From: Elmis aenea
Taxonomy: Eukaryota > Arthropoda > Insecta > Coleoptera > Elmidae
Assembly: GCA_947652605.1 (NCBI GenBank)
Contig: OX393578.1
Span: forward strand, 55,249,415-55,313,414
Direction: 5' to 3'
Length of the DNA: 64,000 nucleotides
The notes under the pieces were generated by a model. It saw nothing but the letters and a program-made list of their open reading frames with translations. It made no database searches and was not told the origin of the DNA. Below, piece by piece: positions 47,026 through 58,603 of this stretch. A program made the translations under genes and the position numbers. The number at the start of each line of letters is the position of its first letter. Within the stretch, counting starts at the first letter, position 1.

Positions 47026-48180
47026 CGAAAATGTTTCAGTGTGCCCAAGCCTAAACAACCCTTCTTAAAATTGTAATAAATTATCATTCGAAAATGGCCA
47101 CGGGTTATCTTCGACCAAAGCTTGTAAGAGAGTTCCCATGTTTAAAAAAATTACAACTTTCAACTTCTAAAATATTTTAAAAAAGTTCCGTTTAATATTT
47201 TAGTTCCGAAATTCATTACTTGTTGTATTAAGGATTAAGGTATAAATATATTTCGAAAAATTCAGCAAAGGGTGCCTGCTACAAGCTTAGCAACAAAATA
47301 CAGTAAGTAAATTATTTCCTTTCTATTGTCACAGATAATCACCTGAAACTAATTAAATTTCATTTAAACTATCAGTAATCAATCAATTTGTCACCTGTTT
47401 TTTTTTTGCCATAGATAAATAACATATACACTGTTTTTTTTCCCAATTAAGCAATATATAAACAAAAAAAATGTATCGTAAGAGTAAGGTATGTATGAAC
47501 GTGAAAATTTTAGCATATAAATAAACACAATTTTCTATCTCTTCCAACGTAAAAATCAGCTACAGCGTTAGTTTATCTCAAGTTACTGTAAGTTGATGTC
47601 TGAGGACACTAAATTTTTCATTAAAATTTGGTTACATAACAGTGATAGAAAATTAAATCCCATGACTTACAAGTTAATATCATATGTGAATTCAAAATTT
47701 AATCAAACAACGTAATTATTTATATACACGAGTATAATCATCTTAAGTGGCGTGTATATCTGCTAATCTAAATTGATCATCTGTTTACTTACATTTGTCA
47801 ATCTTAAAATAAACAATTTTAATAGTTTTATACGATTAAACCAAGCCTTAAAGTGTTTACAAATGCTTTATGTTAACGATTTTGCACTTCTTAGTAAAGT
47901 GCGTGTGTTTATGATTATCAAAATTGTGCGAATATATTTAGCTAAATGTTTAAATTATTTAAGTGATTCTTGTTCTTGTGATTTGTGTTTTATAGGACAG
48001 CTCAAGCAACATTTTAGATCTCATGTGAATAGTGTAATGATATTGAATGAAGGTAAACACTACAAAAAAAAAAGAATTTTTGGGAGTAAATAAAAATATA
48101 CACAAAAATTCTTGTGTAAAAAGGGAGAAATGTTAGACAAAAAAAAAGACATTTTAAAGATAAAAATTCATTTAACTGGA
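47026..48180. other. AT-rich intergenic DNA, nothing recognised
   Basis: A 106-codon plus frame at 47,773-48,093 has no recognisable motif and the composition of the surrounding DNA, so it is not called a gene. No repeat borders are seen. Confidence 0.5.
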
Positions 48181-48181
48181 T

Positions 48182-48403
48182 CAGGGCTGTCTAACTTCTA
48201 CATGAGTGTGAGCCATTTTTTCTCTCCAAAGTTTTAGCGGGCCACTATTGAGGATAATTCTAGAAGCCGAAACGAAATTTTATGTATATATCGTCTTAAG
48301 GGCTTAAGGGTTGTTGAATGATTTTTGTAAGGTGTTTAGGGGCCACAACAGCTCTTTCGCCGGCCGGATGTGGCCCGCAGGTCGCCAGTTGGGCAGCTCT
48401 TCA
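48182..48403. mobile_element. hAT-type MITE, copy 1 (about 220 bp)
   Basis: It starts CAGGGCTGTCTAACTT and ends GTCGCCAGTTGGGCAGCTC, inverted ends of the CAGGGCTGTCCAACT type. Inside are GAGCCATTTTTTCTC, GCGGGCCAC and GTGGCCCGC. The same features occur in copy 2 at 49,684. No exact target duplication was seen. Confidence 0.7.
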
Positions 48404-49680
48404 CTGTACTTTATAAATTCCAAAATCGTGTAGGCGGCGACCTCTATTAGTGACATTTTCTACTTGTTTTGTACCAGGAGCACATAAAGGAGGTGACGAG
48501 AACATTACGACATATGCAACTGTTACAACCACCGTGTTAAACAGAAACAAACAGCGCTTTGCATTTCCAGACTAGATATAAGTACACAACGTACGATAGA
48601 AAATCTTTCTCCTTCCAACTTAAAAACAATGTAGCGTCCATTCTATGTCCGTATTTCAAGCATGTTTACATTCATTAAACCATAACAGCTGATCTTAAAT
48701 GATTTTACAAAGTTAAAATCTAGCCTTAAAAACGTAATTCAATGTAAAATAAGAAATATTTGCCCCATAAACTTTAATAATCTTTCAATAAATGCACAAT
48801 TCAAATATTCAAAACATAAATTGAGAAAAATTCTGCGTTGCGAAACGCGCGGTAATTTCAAAAATTTAAAACTTTTCTCATACCTCCGACTATTTTTTAA
48901 ATAACAATTATTTACCCTCAGTTGGTTAAAATAGTAATTAAAAAGTGTTTAATAAAACGTGTGAATGGAATTTTATGCCATTTTCTTAAATATGGTGGCT
49001 GTAGTCTTTGAGGAAAATTTTGAAGTTGTCTCCATATTATCTAAAAATTTTAAATACACCCTTAATAATGCATTTCCAGCTAAAGTTTTCTCAAAAAGGC
49101 TTAAAACATCTCTTTCAAGTTTTCAAAAACGTTACAAGTGCATTTTTGTTGACAAAAAAGTTTTGCAATGATCTGCATATTTTCTAAAAACCTTAAGAAC
49201 ACCATAAGCAATGCATTTTCAGTTTAAGTTTGTTCAAAATTGGCCTGAAACTATTTTTAATAGCTCTCCAACATTTTTAAAAATATTTCAAGGGTATACT
49301 CTTGCATTTTTATTAAACAATAATTAAACAGTTTTGCAATTGTCGTCAAGCAATGGGAAAATGTCTTTAGTTTTTTTTTTTAACTAGCTACGTAAAATAA
49401 TTTTTTATATCTCTTCAAATTTTTAACTGTAATTCAAGTGTATAGACTCGCATTTTTATTTCGTTTAAGTTCGATTTTTTTTTAAATCTTACTTTATGTC
49501 AAAAAAAAACCTAAGTTATGTTCTTTTATCCTTATTTAGTTTAAAAACAGCCCACAATTTTTGAACAGCTCTCTTAAATTTAAAAAAAAATCCAAAAGTT
49601 TATTTAGCTTGCGTTTTTCTTAAATAAATTCGAATATTTTACAGTAGGTTTTAGTTTATTAAAATGTTAGCGACACTTTA
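48404..49680. other. intergenic DNA with a faint diverged tandem repeat
   Basis: From about 48,980 to 49,640 a diverged unit of roughly 145-165 bp seems to recur. Each copy has AGTTT-TCAAAA text, a CTCTTCAA-like word and GCATTTTTRTT (near 49,140, 49,304, 49,450 and 49,611). No coding sequence. Confidence 0.35.
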
Positions 49681-49683
49681 GGG

Positions 49684-49900
49684 CAGCACTGTCCATTTTC
49701 TATATTAATGCGGGCCATTTTTTCTACTCCCAAGTTTTAGCGGGCCACAATTGAATATAAATTCCTATAGGCTAAACAAAATACTATGTATAAATCGAGT
49801 GAAGGGTTTAGTTGTATATTTTTTTGTAAGATGTTCGGGTGCTACAAAATATCTTTCGCGGGCTGCATGTGGCCCGCGGGCCGCCAGTTGGACAGCCCTG
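49684..49900. mobile_element. hAT-type MITE, copy 2 (about 217 bp)
   Basis: Same element as 48,182-48,403: GCGGGCCATTTTTTCTACTC, AGTTTTAGCGGGCCAC, ATGTGGCCCGCGGGCCGC, right end CCAGTTGGACAGCCCTG. The left end is CAGCACTGTCC. Directly after it, near 49,918, another repeat begins with GGTTCCCAAACTTTTTATAC. Confidence 0.7.
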
Positions 49901-50000
49901 AACTAGATCAACGGTTCCCAAACTTTTTATACTCAAGAACCCCTCTCAACATAATATTTGTTATCGCAAATCTTCTAACGAAATTTCCTCTTGATATTAA

Positions 50001-50336
50001 TTATTCAGTCTTGCCATTTTTCCTCATTGTAATTTTCCCCCTTCGTCTGTCTTCTGTTCTGTCCAACACCCCACTAAAATATTCTTCCCATCTATCTTTT
50101 ATTTGTTCCTTTCCCTTTAACAGATTGCCACTGTGATCTTTAACCCATTGTATGCTCGGTCCTTTTAGCATAGTGTATAATTTCTTACCATTTCCTTCTC
50201 CTCCTTTTTCTAGCTCTTCTCCAAACGTTTCCCTTGCTTCGTTTTTCGCCTTCCAAACTTTTTCTTTCACCATTATTCTCTGTCTTTGATACCCAGCGTA
50301 GCCTTCTTTATTTCCTGTTTCATTTCGGTATTCCAC
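50001..50336 (-). pseudogene. LINE fragment, linker between endonuclease and reverse transcriptase
   Basis: A 111-codon open frame with VKEKVWKAKNEARETFGEEL, KLYTMLKG and the typical DHSGNLLKGKEQIKDRWEEY ending FSGVLD. This is the stretch just before the RT in CR1/RTE-like insect LINEs. It has no start or end of its own and is a fragment. Confidence 0.7.
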
Positions 50337-51134
50337 AATTTTGCTTAATCTATCAAGTGAATTACTTTTTAAAAAATTTAAAAATAATAACGAAATAATT
50401 CACTCGATTGTTTTCAACAAAAATTTTACAGTATGCAAAATAAAACAACATCCTTAAAACTCACCTGATGTTTTACAAAAAATTCATACATTTAAAAAAT
50501 CTAGAAAACGGAGAATAGAAATATACAAAAGTTCCATATGATTAATATTATTCTTATTATCTGAACATTTCAAAAACAGTACAGTTGGCCATCGACCCTC
50601 GATCAACCTCTCGAGTTCCATCGACCCGTTTTAAAATTCCAACGACCTCCAGGGGTTCTATATTGACTCCACGGAGAATTAGATTAACATCGGTGTCAAG
50701 CGTAGGAAAGTCCGATATCCCTAATTCAGGTCTATTTCAGTAACACAATAGCTGGAAAGTCCAAATTCGCCAATTAAGTCCTCTTAAACTTTGAATACAA
50801 TAGCACGTACTTCCTCCTTAGCTCTGCCGACCGAGCTTAGCGCTCTTGGGGGTTTATTACGGGCCCAATTCTGTGCTCCAATGTGCCCGTACCGACATGC
50901 ACTTAGCTTGACGCGCTTGAAAATAATATTAAAAAGGCACCGCCGTGACAATATTTGCAACAACAGTTGTGTAAGAATAAATAGATATAAATTGAAAAAT
51001 TGATAAGGCTGCTACTGACGAAGAGACAGGAGTCTAGAAATTGGTTTAGTGCTGTTACAATAGCTCTTTCCAAAAAAAAAACTAAGTTGTTTATAACTTA
51101 TTCTTGTTTCTTAATACATATTATGTTAACATAT
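50337..51134. other. repeat-derived intergenic DNA, not classified
   Basis: The stretch 50,585-50,660 (CATCGACCCTCGATCAACC to CTCCAGGGGTTCTATATTGA) may be the other part of the repeat starting GGTTCCCAAACTTTTT at 49,918, split by the LINE fragment. A more GC-rich stretch at 50,700-50,925 resembles LTR-type DNA but could not be placed. No gene. Confidence 0.35.
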
Positions 51135-52454
51135 TTAGTAAAGTTTTCTATATAGAGTTGCCAATGTCCTTGGTTTTCCTTCCTGTAATGTTGGTTGATC
51201 ACTGCTGTGAGTTGCCTCTCTTCCACTTACCTGCGCTCGCTGGTAAATTCTTTCGGAGTTTCCATCTTCGCTTGGAGTTTTTTTCTTCAAAAAATCAAAC
51301 ATCTTACCAAATTTTTCTTTAACTGTGGCACTATTTCTCTCTGTTTCTGGATGCAAGTTTATTGAGTCGATAGATGCAGAAAAGCTGGTTTCAACGGACA
51401 CTTCTTTCTTCGATGCATTAGAAATATCAGATGATGTTTGCGTTAAATTATTTTTGATTAATGGTTCGGTGTGCTGCATGGGTTCGTGTGGTAATATTTT
51501 TGGCCCAACAGTTGCCGCCATTACAACAGGATGATAGGTCATCGATGGTACTTGTATGGCTTTGTTTTCTTCCAGAAAACTTTTTTTGGACTGAGACACA
51601 TTAATGGCGTATTTGGTGTGTTCTAATACTTCTTGTAGATGATGAATTTGTTTCCTTCTTTTATCAGGGTCTTCCAATGTACCAGAATCTCCGGGGTAAC
51701 GTATTTTGCCATCGGTTGAAGAGCGACCTTGATAAGAAACATAATCATTATCAACATTATATACATTTGTTCGAGGTAAGTTTTTAATGGTAATTATTTG
51801 TTGTAAAGGGGTTTCAACAATTTCACAAGTAGAAGTGGCAGAGAAGTTAGTCATGTTACCTAAGTTTACAGTTTCCGTTCGCAATACAACATTCGACTGT
51901 TGGCCATGCATAATCGGCAAAATTGGAGTTACGTCTATTTTACTTCGATTTTCGGTCAAAGGTTTACGAAACTCCGACGAGTTGCTTAAATTGAATCCTT
52001 TCGGGCTATTCTGAATAAAACCTTTTACCCTAGCAGTGTTGGCACACGTTGGAATCACTAATTTGCCGAGTACTTTCTCGTTCAAGATCTTACCAGATCC
52101 AGGATCATATCCTTTCTGAGTTTTACATTGCTCATCGTGTTTTTCTATAACGTTAACTTCAATAGTACAGCCATTTTCCTGATTTTGAATATTTGGAGGT
52201 GGTAATTTGTCGTGTATTTTAACTACAGATATCGCAGACTCAGAACTATAGGATGTAAGGCTCGGTTTTCGCTGAATATCTGCCCTATAAGTTATGTTTC
52301 CTGGATCCTTGAATGGAAAAGGCGAAACTTCATTTTCGCTAGTATTGACTTGCGCTGAGCGTTGCGTTGATACTTCATTCCGACGTTTTCCTGGTGACGC
52401 ATGCCTTATTCTAATTACAATATCGTTGTCCTTAGTTATGTATTGTTTCTTCAT
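51135..52454 (-). CDS. hypothetical protein, 439 residues, mostly disordered
   Basis: A single uninterrupted frame, ATG at 52,454, stop at 51,135, far longer than chance allows in this AT-rich DNA. I do not recognise it. It is polar and rich in Ser, Thr, Asn, Gln and Lys, with no signal peptide, membrane segment or zinc-binding motif, and looks largely disordered. Two short basic helical stretches stand out: DKRRKQIHHLQEVLEHTKYA at about 264-283 and KEKFGKMFDFLKKK at about 379-392. The N-terminus DNDIVIRIRHASPGKRR is basic. Nothing suggests a transposon protein. It may be one coding exon of a larger gene, but no convincing splice site was found, and no clear promoter or AATAAA lies close by. 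Most likely a fast-evolving host gene. Confidence 0.6.
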   Translation of the reverse strand: MKKQYITKDNDIVIRIRHASPGKRRNEVSTQRSAQVNTSENEVSPFPFKDPGNITYRADIQRKPSLTSYSSESAISVVKIHDKLPPPNIQNQENGCTIEVNVIEKHDEQCKTQKGYDPGSGKILNEKVLGKLVIPTCANTARVKGFIQNSPKGFNLSNSSEFRKPLTENRSKIDVTPILPIMHGQQSNVVLRTETVNLGNMTNFSATSTCEIVETPLQQIITIKNLPRTNVYNVDNDYVSYQGRSSTDGKIRYPGDSGTLEDPDKRRKQIHHLQEVLEHTKYAINVSQSKKSFLEENKAIQVPSMTYHPVVMAATVGPKILPHEPMQHTEPLIKNNLTQTSSDISNASKKEVSVETSFSASIDSINLHPETERNSATVKEKFGKMFDFLKKKTPSEDGNSERIYQRAQVSGREATHSSDQPTLQEGKPRTLATLYRKLY

Positions 52455-54389
52455 CTTGAACTACTAATATGGTAGCAATGCAGATTAAAAACCGATTATA
52501 CGCCAATTTTGACATAATTCTGATGGAACACTAATAATTTTGAATGATCTAAAATGACATTGTGACGTATATTGGCCGTCTAGAAAACTTTACTGACCGA
52601 TAAGCAATACACATCAAAATTAAATTGATATTTAGCAAAAATATGCTAAGGTGAAGAGCTTTTTTCATTAAAATACCTCTTGGTTTGGTATCGTTTCAGA
52701 TAACTATCAGGCCATTATCTACATTTCTACGTCTATCTAAATGCTCATAGACAGACCTTTTTTTTATATGAAAGAAGATAAGGCCCTAAAAATCGACATT
52801 CTACTCTATATCAGCAATTCCAAAAACAGGACCTATCTGAAGATGCTTTAAATTTGGAACATGTTACTGTTTTTTATTTAACAAAAAGAATTGAATTAAA
52901 AATCATCTATCTTTGTTGAATATATTCATTTCAGTAACATTTTTTCAATTGGATATTCAATATATTATTTTGTAACCTTAATAAAAAACTGTTGTAAATT
53001 AGTCGTTGGGGAATATTTTTACTTACCTACTAGAATTTTTTTTTCGAGTTAATATTAACGTTTAGAACAGTCAAAAATTGTTTGGAGCTCTACGATTTTT
53101 AAATATTTTTAAGTGCAGTTTTTCGTGAAAATTTGAAAGATATGTGTTTTGTTCCACAGTAAAACAAGAGTAAATATAGAAAAAGTGCTTAGTGTTATAC
53201 ATTGTCGAATTCAGAATAAAATGCTCTACAAATTGGCGTTAAACTCAGATATAGCGTCCATAAGAAAACAATTACCTGATGATGGATTAAAAAGAGCGAA
53301 ACGTCGCATAAAAAATATAATTGGGGATTCTGATTCCTTGCAAAAAGTGACCGCATAAAAGTTGTTACAGAAATGAAATTCGACATCAAATGAAAAAGTT
53401 ACCGGCAAAAAACAAAAATCCACTTTTTCCCCTACATCTCAAAAACTAAAAAAGCTAGATAAGTTCTGTTTGCATCAAATTATTAAGCACCTGAATATAC
53501 AACTTTGCCTAATTTAACCTAAGTCGTAACTGTTACCGTTTACGAGATCCCCATAGTGGCCCTCGAAAAACGAGAACCCTGTATGTGCTTATAAAATGGG
53601 ATTTTGGTTAGTACATTTGATATCTTGTATCATACATTTTAAAACATCAGTGTTATAAACCATTTCATAGCTTTGTGAAATATTGACTAAACATAGTTAG
53701 TACTTATTATGATGTAGGTACACAAACGCGTTACACATAATTAGTTAAAAGTATCTACCGCTTTAGAACGGTTTAAACTTTTAAAGTATATGAAACATCT
53801 CTATATCTTATAAACTTTGAACTTATTGTGTAAAAACATTCTGTTAAAAGCTCCATACTTCGTAAAATTAATAAAAATACTCTAGGGTACCTCCAAAGCG
53901 TTAAAAAATTGCTGAAATTATTTTTAACAGCTCTTTAATCTTTATCAAACTGCGCGCAAAATCGTTTGTACTGTCAATTCGCCGTTAAATTTTGTATGAA
54001 AACTTTTAAAACTCAAAAATGCAGTTTTTCACAACCCAAATTTAGTTTTCAGCGTGCAATATAACTTATTTACAGTCTGACTAATAATAATCACAAATAA
54101 TAATCAAATTCGAAGTCTTGCCATCACTATAACAAAAAAAAGTTGATTGATGTCTGGTATTAAATTACGTTTCATGTTATCAAATGTAATTTATTACTCA
54201 TTTATTTGTTTTATAAACGTCAGATTTTAAGATTAACTTAAATTACTCAGCAAACTTAAATAAAATAACATTCCATTGTTACACGACGCAACGATAAAGT
54301 AACAAGATTAACATTGTAAAACTAGCACGTAACCCGTCCTAGGACAGAGTCAGTCACAGATAGATACACAGAGTCAGGCTGGACTTTTA
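52455..54389. other. intergenic DNA, no gene recognised
   Basis: AT-rich. The part at 53,150-53,590, ending CGAGAACCCTGTATGTGC, has the look of an old dispersed repeat but no borders could be set. Short frames at 53,149-53,423 on both strands are not supported. Confidence 0.45.
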
Positions 54390-54391
54390 TA

Positions 54392-55442
54392 TACAGGGTG
54401 TTTCTTAAGTATTGCAAAAAAATTCTGGAGGTGATTCCTGATCGAAAATTAAGAGGCGTCTTTCATATAAATTCCTTAGACGTCTCCTTTCGGAGTTACA
54501 CCCCCCTAAGGGGCAGCGATAAAATTAGGTTTTTATTTTATTTCTCAAATTTGGATAAATGTAGGTGAATGATAATTGGCAAATGATTTATACTTAATAA
54601 AAGGTTTCCATATTAATATTTTCAATCATCTGCCACCTTCACAGGGGGCTGAAAAGTGGGACCCCTGTTGTTTTTTTATCACAACTTTTTGAAAGCATAA
54701 AAATTGTAATTTAAAAATTAGTGTTTTGAAAGCTTGATTTATTTAGAAACTTTTTTTATTCGTTAGTTTTTCTCGTTAAACCTACCGTTTTTGAGTAAAA
54801 AATAACATAAGTAAACACAAACCATCAAATATTTTAATATAAAACGATTCATTTTGGTGGTTACCATGGTTTGTTTATGTTCATGTTGGGTAGAATTGAC
54901 AGAAGTTATTCATTTTTGACGTTTACGCGGCGACAACGCTATAACGCCCGTCAATTCTACCCAATATGAACATAAACAAACCATGGCAACCACCAAAATG
55001 AATCTTTTTATGTTGGAATATTTGATGGTTCATGTTTACTTATTTCATAACTCAGAAACGGTAGGTTTTACGGGAAAAACTATAGAATAAAAAAAGTTTC
55101 CAAGTAAATCAAGCTTTAAATTAAAATTTTTAAGCTTCCAAAAAGTTCTGATAAAAAAACCAACAGGGGTCGCACTTTTCAGCCCCCTGTGAAGGTGGGA
55201 GATGATTAAAAATATTACTATGGGAAACCTTTCAATAAGCATAAAACATCTACCAAATATTCTTCTACATTTATCCAAATTTGGGAAATAAAATAAAAAC
55301 CTAATTTTTCCGGTCCCCTTTAGGGAGGTGTAACTCCGAAATGAGACGTCTAAGGAAAAAAATTTATATGAAAGACCCCCCTTAATTTTTGATAAGGAAT
55401 CGCCTCCTGAAGTTTTTTGCAATACTTAAGAAACACCCTGTA
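54392..55442. mobile_element. 1.05 kb palindromic (foldback) MITE
   Basis: The ends read TACAGGGTGTTTCTTAAGTA and, inverted, TACTTAAGAAACACCCTGTA, flanked by TA. Nearly the whole element is an inverted repeat. AAGGGGCAG-type text near 54,510 matches 55,310. CCACCTTCACAGGGGGCTG at 54,631 matches CAGCCCCCTGTGAAGGTGG at 55,180. CATGGTTTGTTTATGTTCAT at 54,867 matches ATGAACATAAACAAACCATG at 54,966. The arms are about 500 bp around a centre at about 54,918 with a loop of under 50 bp. The minus frame 55,045-55,422 is an accident of the arm. TA target and ends suggest a Tc1/mariner-type non-autonomous element. Confidence 0.9.
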
Positions 55443-56284
55443 TATTTATATTGGGAAAAAAACGCTCGTGGCTAAAGGGAACGTCTTATTTCTCTAGATT
55501 TTCGAATATAGTTGCTTATAAGTACAGTTCCTATACTGTTTTCACAGAAAAAATTAATTCATTTCAGAGGTCTTTTTCCGAAGAAACTCTTAATATAACT
55601 TTTGATTATTGTGCATATTTTGATACTAATTGGCTATAAATAATCATAAAAAGATTCTCATTCTGCAAGACATTGTAAGAATTGCAAAATTTTGTATTGC
55701 TTATCATACTCGATTAGCGAAAAGTTTTTCTGGGGATAATTAATTACGTTAAATGAGCTAATTGCAACGCGTTTTTTTTTGTGAAGACTTTAATATTGTT
55801 AAGTTTTCAAAACAATTTTAAGGGGCAGAAAAAGCAGCACAATTCATATGATTAATTTTTATCTCTTACAAAATCTATTCCCTGAAATATTTTAGGTAAA
55901 AAATTGCATGCTTGGATGGGAAGGACATACCCAGTTTATTTTGTATAAAGTAAACATAATAGGTAATAACCAAAAAAATTTATTATCCTTATCTGTACAA
56001 ATAATGTCATAAATGAGAATATATAACAATAACAACATATGTACACATTTTTTTCGTTATTTCACTACAATTAAATAAATAAATTACAAAAAAGCTACAG
56101 TAAATAATTAAAAACACAATTATAACAGGCACATGTTTGCAAAAAGCCGTTGGATTCTTTTGTAACAGTTTTGTACATTTAAACTAAGCTGTGAGTATTT
56201 AAATTGCAATGATTGTGATACTGTAAGCAATATAAGTATTTTGTTTCACTAAGAATTAATTTTAAACCATAATTAAGACGTTTC
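55443..56284. other. intergenic DNA, nothing recognised
   Basis: AT-rich, with a 62-codon chance frame at 55,451-55,639. No repeat or gene can be supported. Confidence 0.5.
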
Positions 56285-56286
56285 TA

Positions 56287-57308
56287 CAGCGTCATTCAAA
56301 AAGTGAGCAACAAATGAAAAAGTTTTTTATTATTAATTTCCCAAAAAAATTTATTCTTGATAACTGTTGGTGCATTTTTTAAATCTAATTTTAAGATTAA
56401 AAAAAGTCCAATCAAAACTCATATGACTGTCGATTTTAGCGATTTTTGCAAGAGGAAAGTGCCCGTATTTTAAGAGTTACAAAAAGTTAAAAAAAAAAGT
56501 AATTAAAAAATATGTTTTAGTATGAAATTTGACGTTACATTTCCAATTTTAAATTTCTTAGTCATTTTAACATTCAAAAAGTCTGCAACAAATGATAAAG
56601 TTTTTTTTTTATTGAATTCTCAGAAAATTCTATTCTTGATAAAAGTTGGTGCATGTTCTAAATCCTATTTAAAGATGTAAAAAAGTTCAAAAGAAGTCCA
56701 TAGGACACTAGATTTCAACGATTTTAGTAATATTCACAAGGCTAGTGACCTTATTTTAGGACTCACAAAAAAGGTTAATAGGAAAAAGTTGTTGGGATTT
56801 TAAAAATATTACCTGCTACGATATTCGACGTTTAATTTCCAATAATTATTTTATAGCAATTTCAACATTCAAAAAAAACAAAAAGCCGCTAAAATCCAGT
56901 GCCATATGATTTTTTTTTTAAATTTTAAAATTCGGTTTAAGTTATACACAAACTTTTATCAACAAAATTTTCCAAGAAATCGAAAACTTTTCCATTTGTT
57001 GCAGACTTTTTAAATGTTAAAATTATTAAAGAATTAAAAATTTAATGTAAACTTTTTTATTAGAACATATTTTTGGATCCTAACAACATTTTCTTATTTC
57101 TTTGTAACTCTCAAAATAAGGGCACTTTACTCTTGTGATTATTTCTAAAATCGCTAAAATCTAGTGCCCTATGAGCTTCTTTTGAACTGTTTTTTATCTT
57201 AAAATTGGTCTTAGAACATGTACCAACTTTTATCAAAAATAAAATTGTTTGAGAAATAAAAAAAATAAAAAACTTTTCCATTTGTTGCAGACTTTTTGAA
57301 TGACGCTG
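56287..57308. mobile_element. 1.02 kb foldback element, same family as LPMO intron 1 copy
   Basis: The ends TACAGCGTCATTCAAAAAGT and ACTTTTTGAATGACGCTGTA include the flanking TA. Each arm carries repeated internal copies of the subterminal module (GCAACAAATG, AAAGTTTTTT, TTCTTGATAA, AGTTGGTGCA): left arm near 56,300 and 56,587, right arm inverted near 56,945-57,005 and 57,215-57,300. The element is therefore an inverted array of direct repeats. There is no coding sequence. Confidence 0.8.
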
Positions 57309-57542
57309 TAGTTATAGGAACAATAGTTTATGAAATTTACTAATTTATTTTTGTGCACTTTATTAATTGATTTTGCAGCGACATTTTACAAATCCATTTA
57401 CATAAATTTCAAAAATAAAAAGTACGTTGTGATCACGATATGAAAATGTAAAATTTTGAATAAATTAAGCACGAAATCACTGTACAACTATACTCCGATT
57501 CACCACATTATGTACTATAAAGAATGTACCACTTAATTCGGG

Positions 57543-58096
57543 CAGCGTTGCCAGACGTCCCGGTTTTCCGGAATTGTCCCGATTTGGGGATCAAATCCGT
57601 GTGTCCCGAAATGAGCTTTCAGGGCCGTCGAATATCCCGGTTTATCAAAACTTGTAAAACGAATTTCAGAAAAATGTGCTTATGGATTGTCTAAGTTCAA
57701 AGACGGATTCAAAGGGGGAGGTACAATCGTGCCCCTTAAAGATTTTTGGCCTGGGGAAGTCCAATCGTGTCCCTACATGATTTTTATCCTGATTGAAAAT
57801 ACCTTTACAATTGTTATTTAACTAGTTTCATTACATTTTTTTCTGTCCTCTTCGGACTAGAGGGGTGCACATCCCTTCGGGCTAGGGGTGCGCAAATGCT
57901 TTCGGGCTAGGGGGGCGCAAATCCTTTCGGGCTAGGGGGGCGCAAATCCTTTCGGGCTAGGGGGGCGCAAATCCTTTCGGGCTAGAGGGGCTAGGGGAAC
58001 GCAAATCCCTTCGGGCTAGGGGGGCCGAATTTCTCTTCGGGCAAGGGGGCGCAGATCCCCCCAATTATGATATTCAAAAATCTGGCAACCCTAAAT
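57543..58096. mobile_element. repeat with GTTGCCAGA ends holding a G-rich minisatellite
   Basis: The left end GCGTTGCCAGACGTCCCGG and right end ATCTGGCAACCCT are inverted. Inside, after CCCGGTTTTCCGGAATTGTC text, is the minisatellite at 57,852-58,063. The ends resemble hAT-like repeats; no target duplication was identified. Confidence 0.5.
57852..58063. repeat. 25 bp G-rich minisatellite, about 8 copies
   Basis: Unit TTCGGGCTAGGGGGG plus CGCAAATCCT, 25 bp, in register at 57,901, 57,926 and 57,951, with more diverged copies on both sides. Each unit holds a run of up to six G. Confidence 0.85.
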
Positions 58097-58111
58097 ACAG
58101 GCCATTATGGG

Positions 58112-58483
58112 CAGGGGCGTACGCAAGGGGAGAGATTGGGGAGATATGTCCCCCGAAAATTTGAAAAAACTAAAAGTATAATTACCGTATTTTAAAATTG
58201 CGCGACAGACTGCTTTTCCATGCATATAAAATATATTGTTTGTATATTTTACTAATCAATGCAACTTTTGTGTACGTTTGACCTTGAAAATTTAAATAAT
58301 TGCCTATGACGCTGTTACCCGGGGGGGCAGCCCCCCTGGACGCCCCGCAACTCTTTCTTACAACTCACTTGTTGAGTCTAGCCCCCTAGGTCATTTTCTG
58401 ATTGCACCCTGTTTGAAGTTAGTATTATTTTTGCAAATTAAAACAATATCCCGCCCGAAATATTTTTCTGCGTACGCCACTGA
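58112..58483. mobile_element. hAT MITE (372 bp) with perfect 8 bp target duplication
   Basis: The ends CAGGGGCGTACGCA and TGCGTACGCCACTG are inverted. The target duplication ATTATGGG stands at 58,104-58,111 and 58,484-58,491. A C/G-rich core CCCGGGGGGGCAGCCCCCC is at 58,319. No coding sequence. Confidence 0.92.
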
Positions 58484-58603
58484 TTATGGGGATCTCCCTT
58501 TTTGCTAACTCAACCGTACCTCTATCTCTTTTATCAAGAGATACTCGCAGTAGTCCGAATTAAGTGGTATACGACTTTACATTTACACAACGAATAATTT
58601 AAA

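Larger units (their letters stand above)
57529..58567. mobile_element. outer element of a three-level nest (TA-flanked, CCACTTAATTCGG ends)
   Basis: CCACTTAATTCGG at 57,529 and its complement CCGAATTAAGTGG ending at 58,567 are flanked by TA on both sides, as in Tc1/mariner-type MITEs. Everything between appears to be made of later insertions (57,543-58,096 and 58,112-58,483). The right end lies 36 bp beyond the TrpRS stop codon. Confidence 0.7.

Noticed and set aside
47773..48093. 106-codon plus frame
   Set aside because: Composition follows the AT-rich background and no motif or splice context supports it.
55045..55422. 125-codon minus frame
   Set aside because: It lies entirely in one arm of the palindromic MITE; the other arm does not keep it open.
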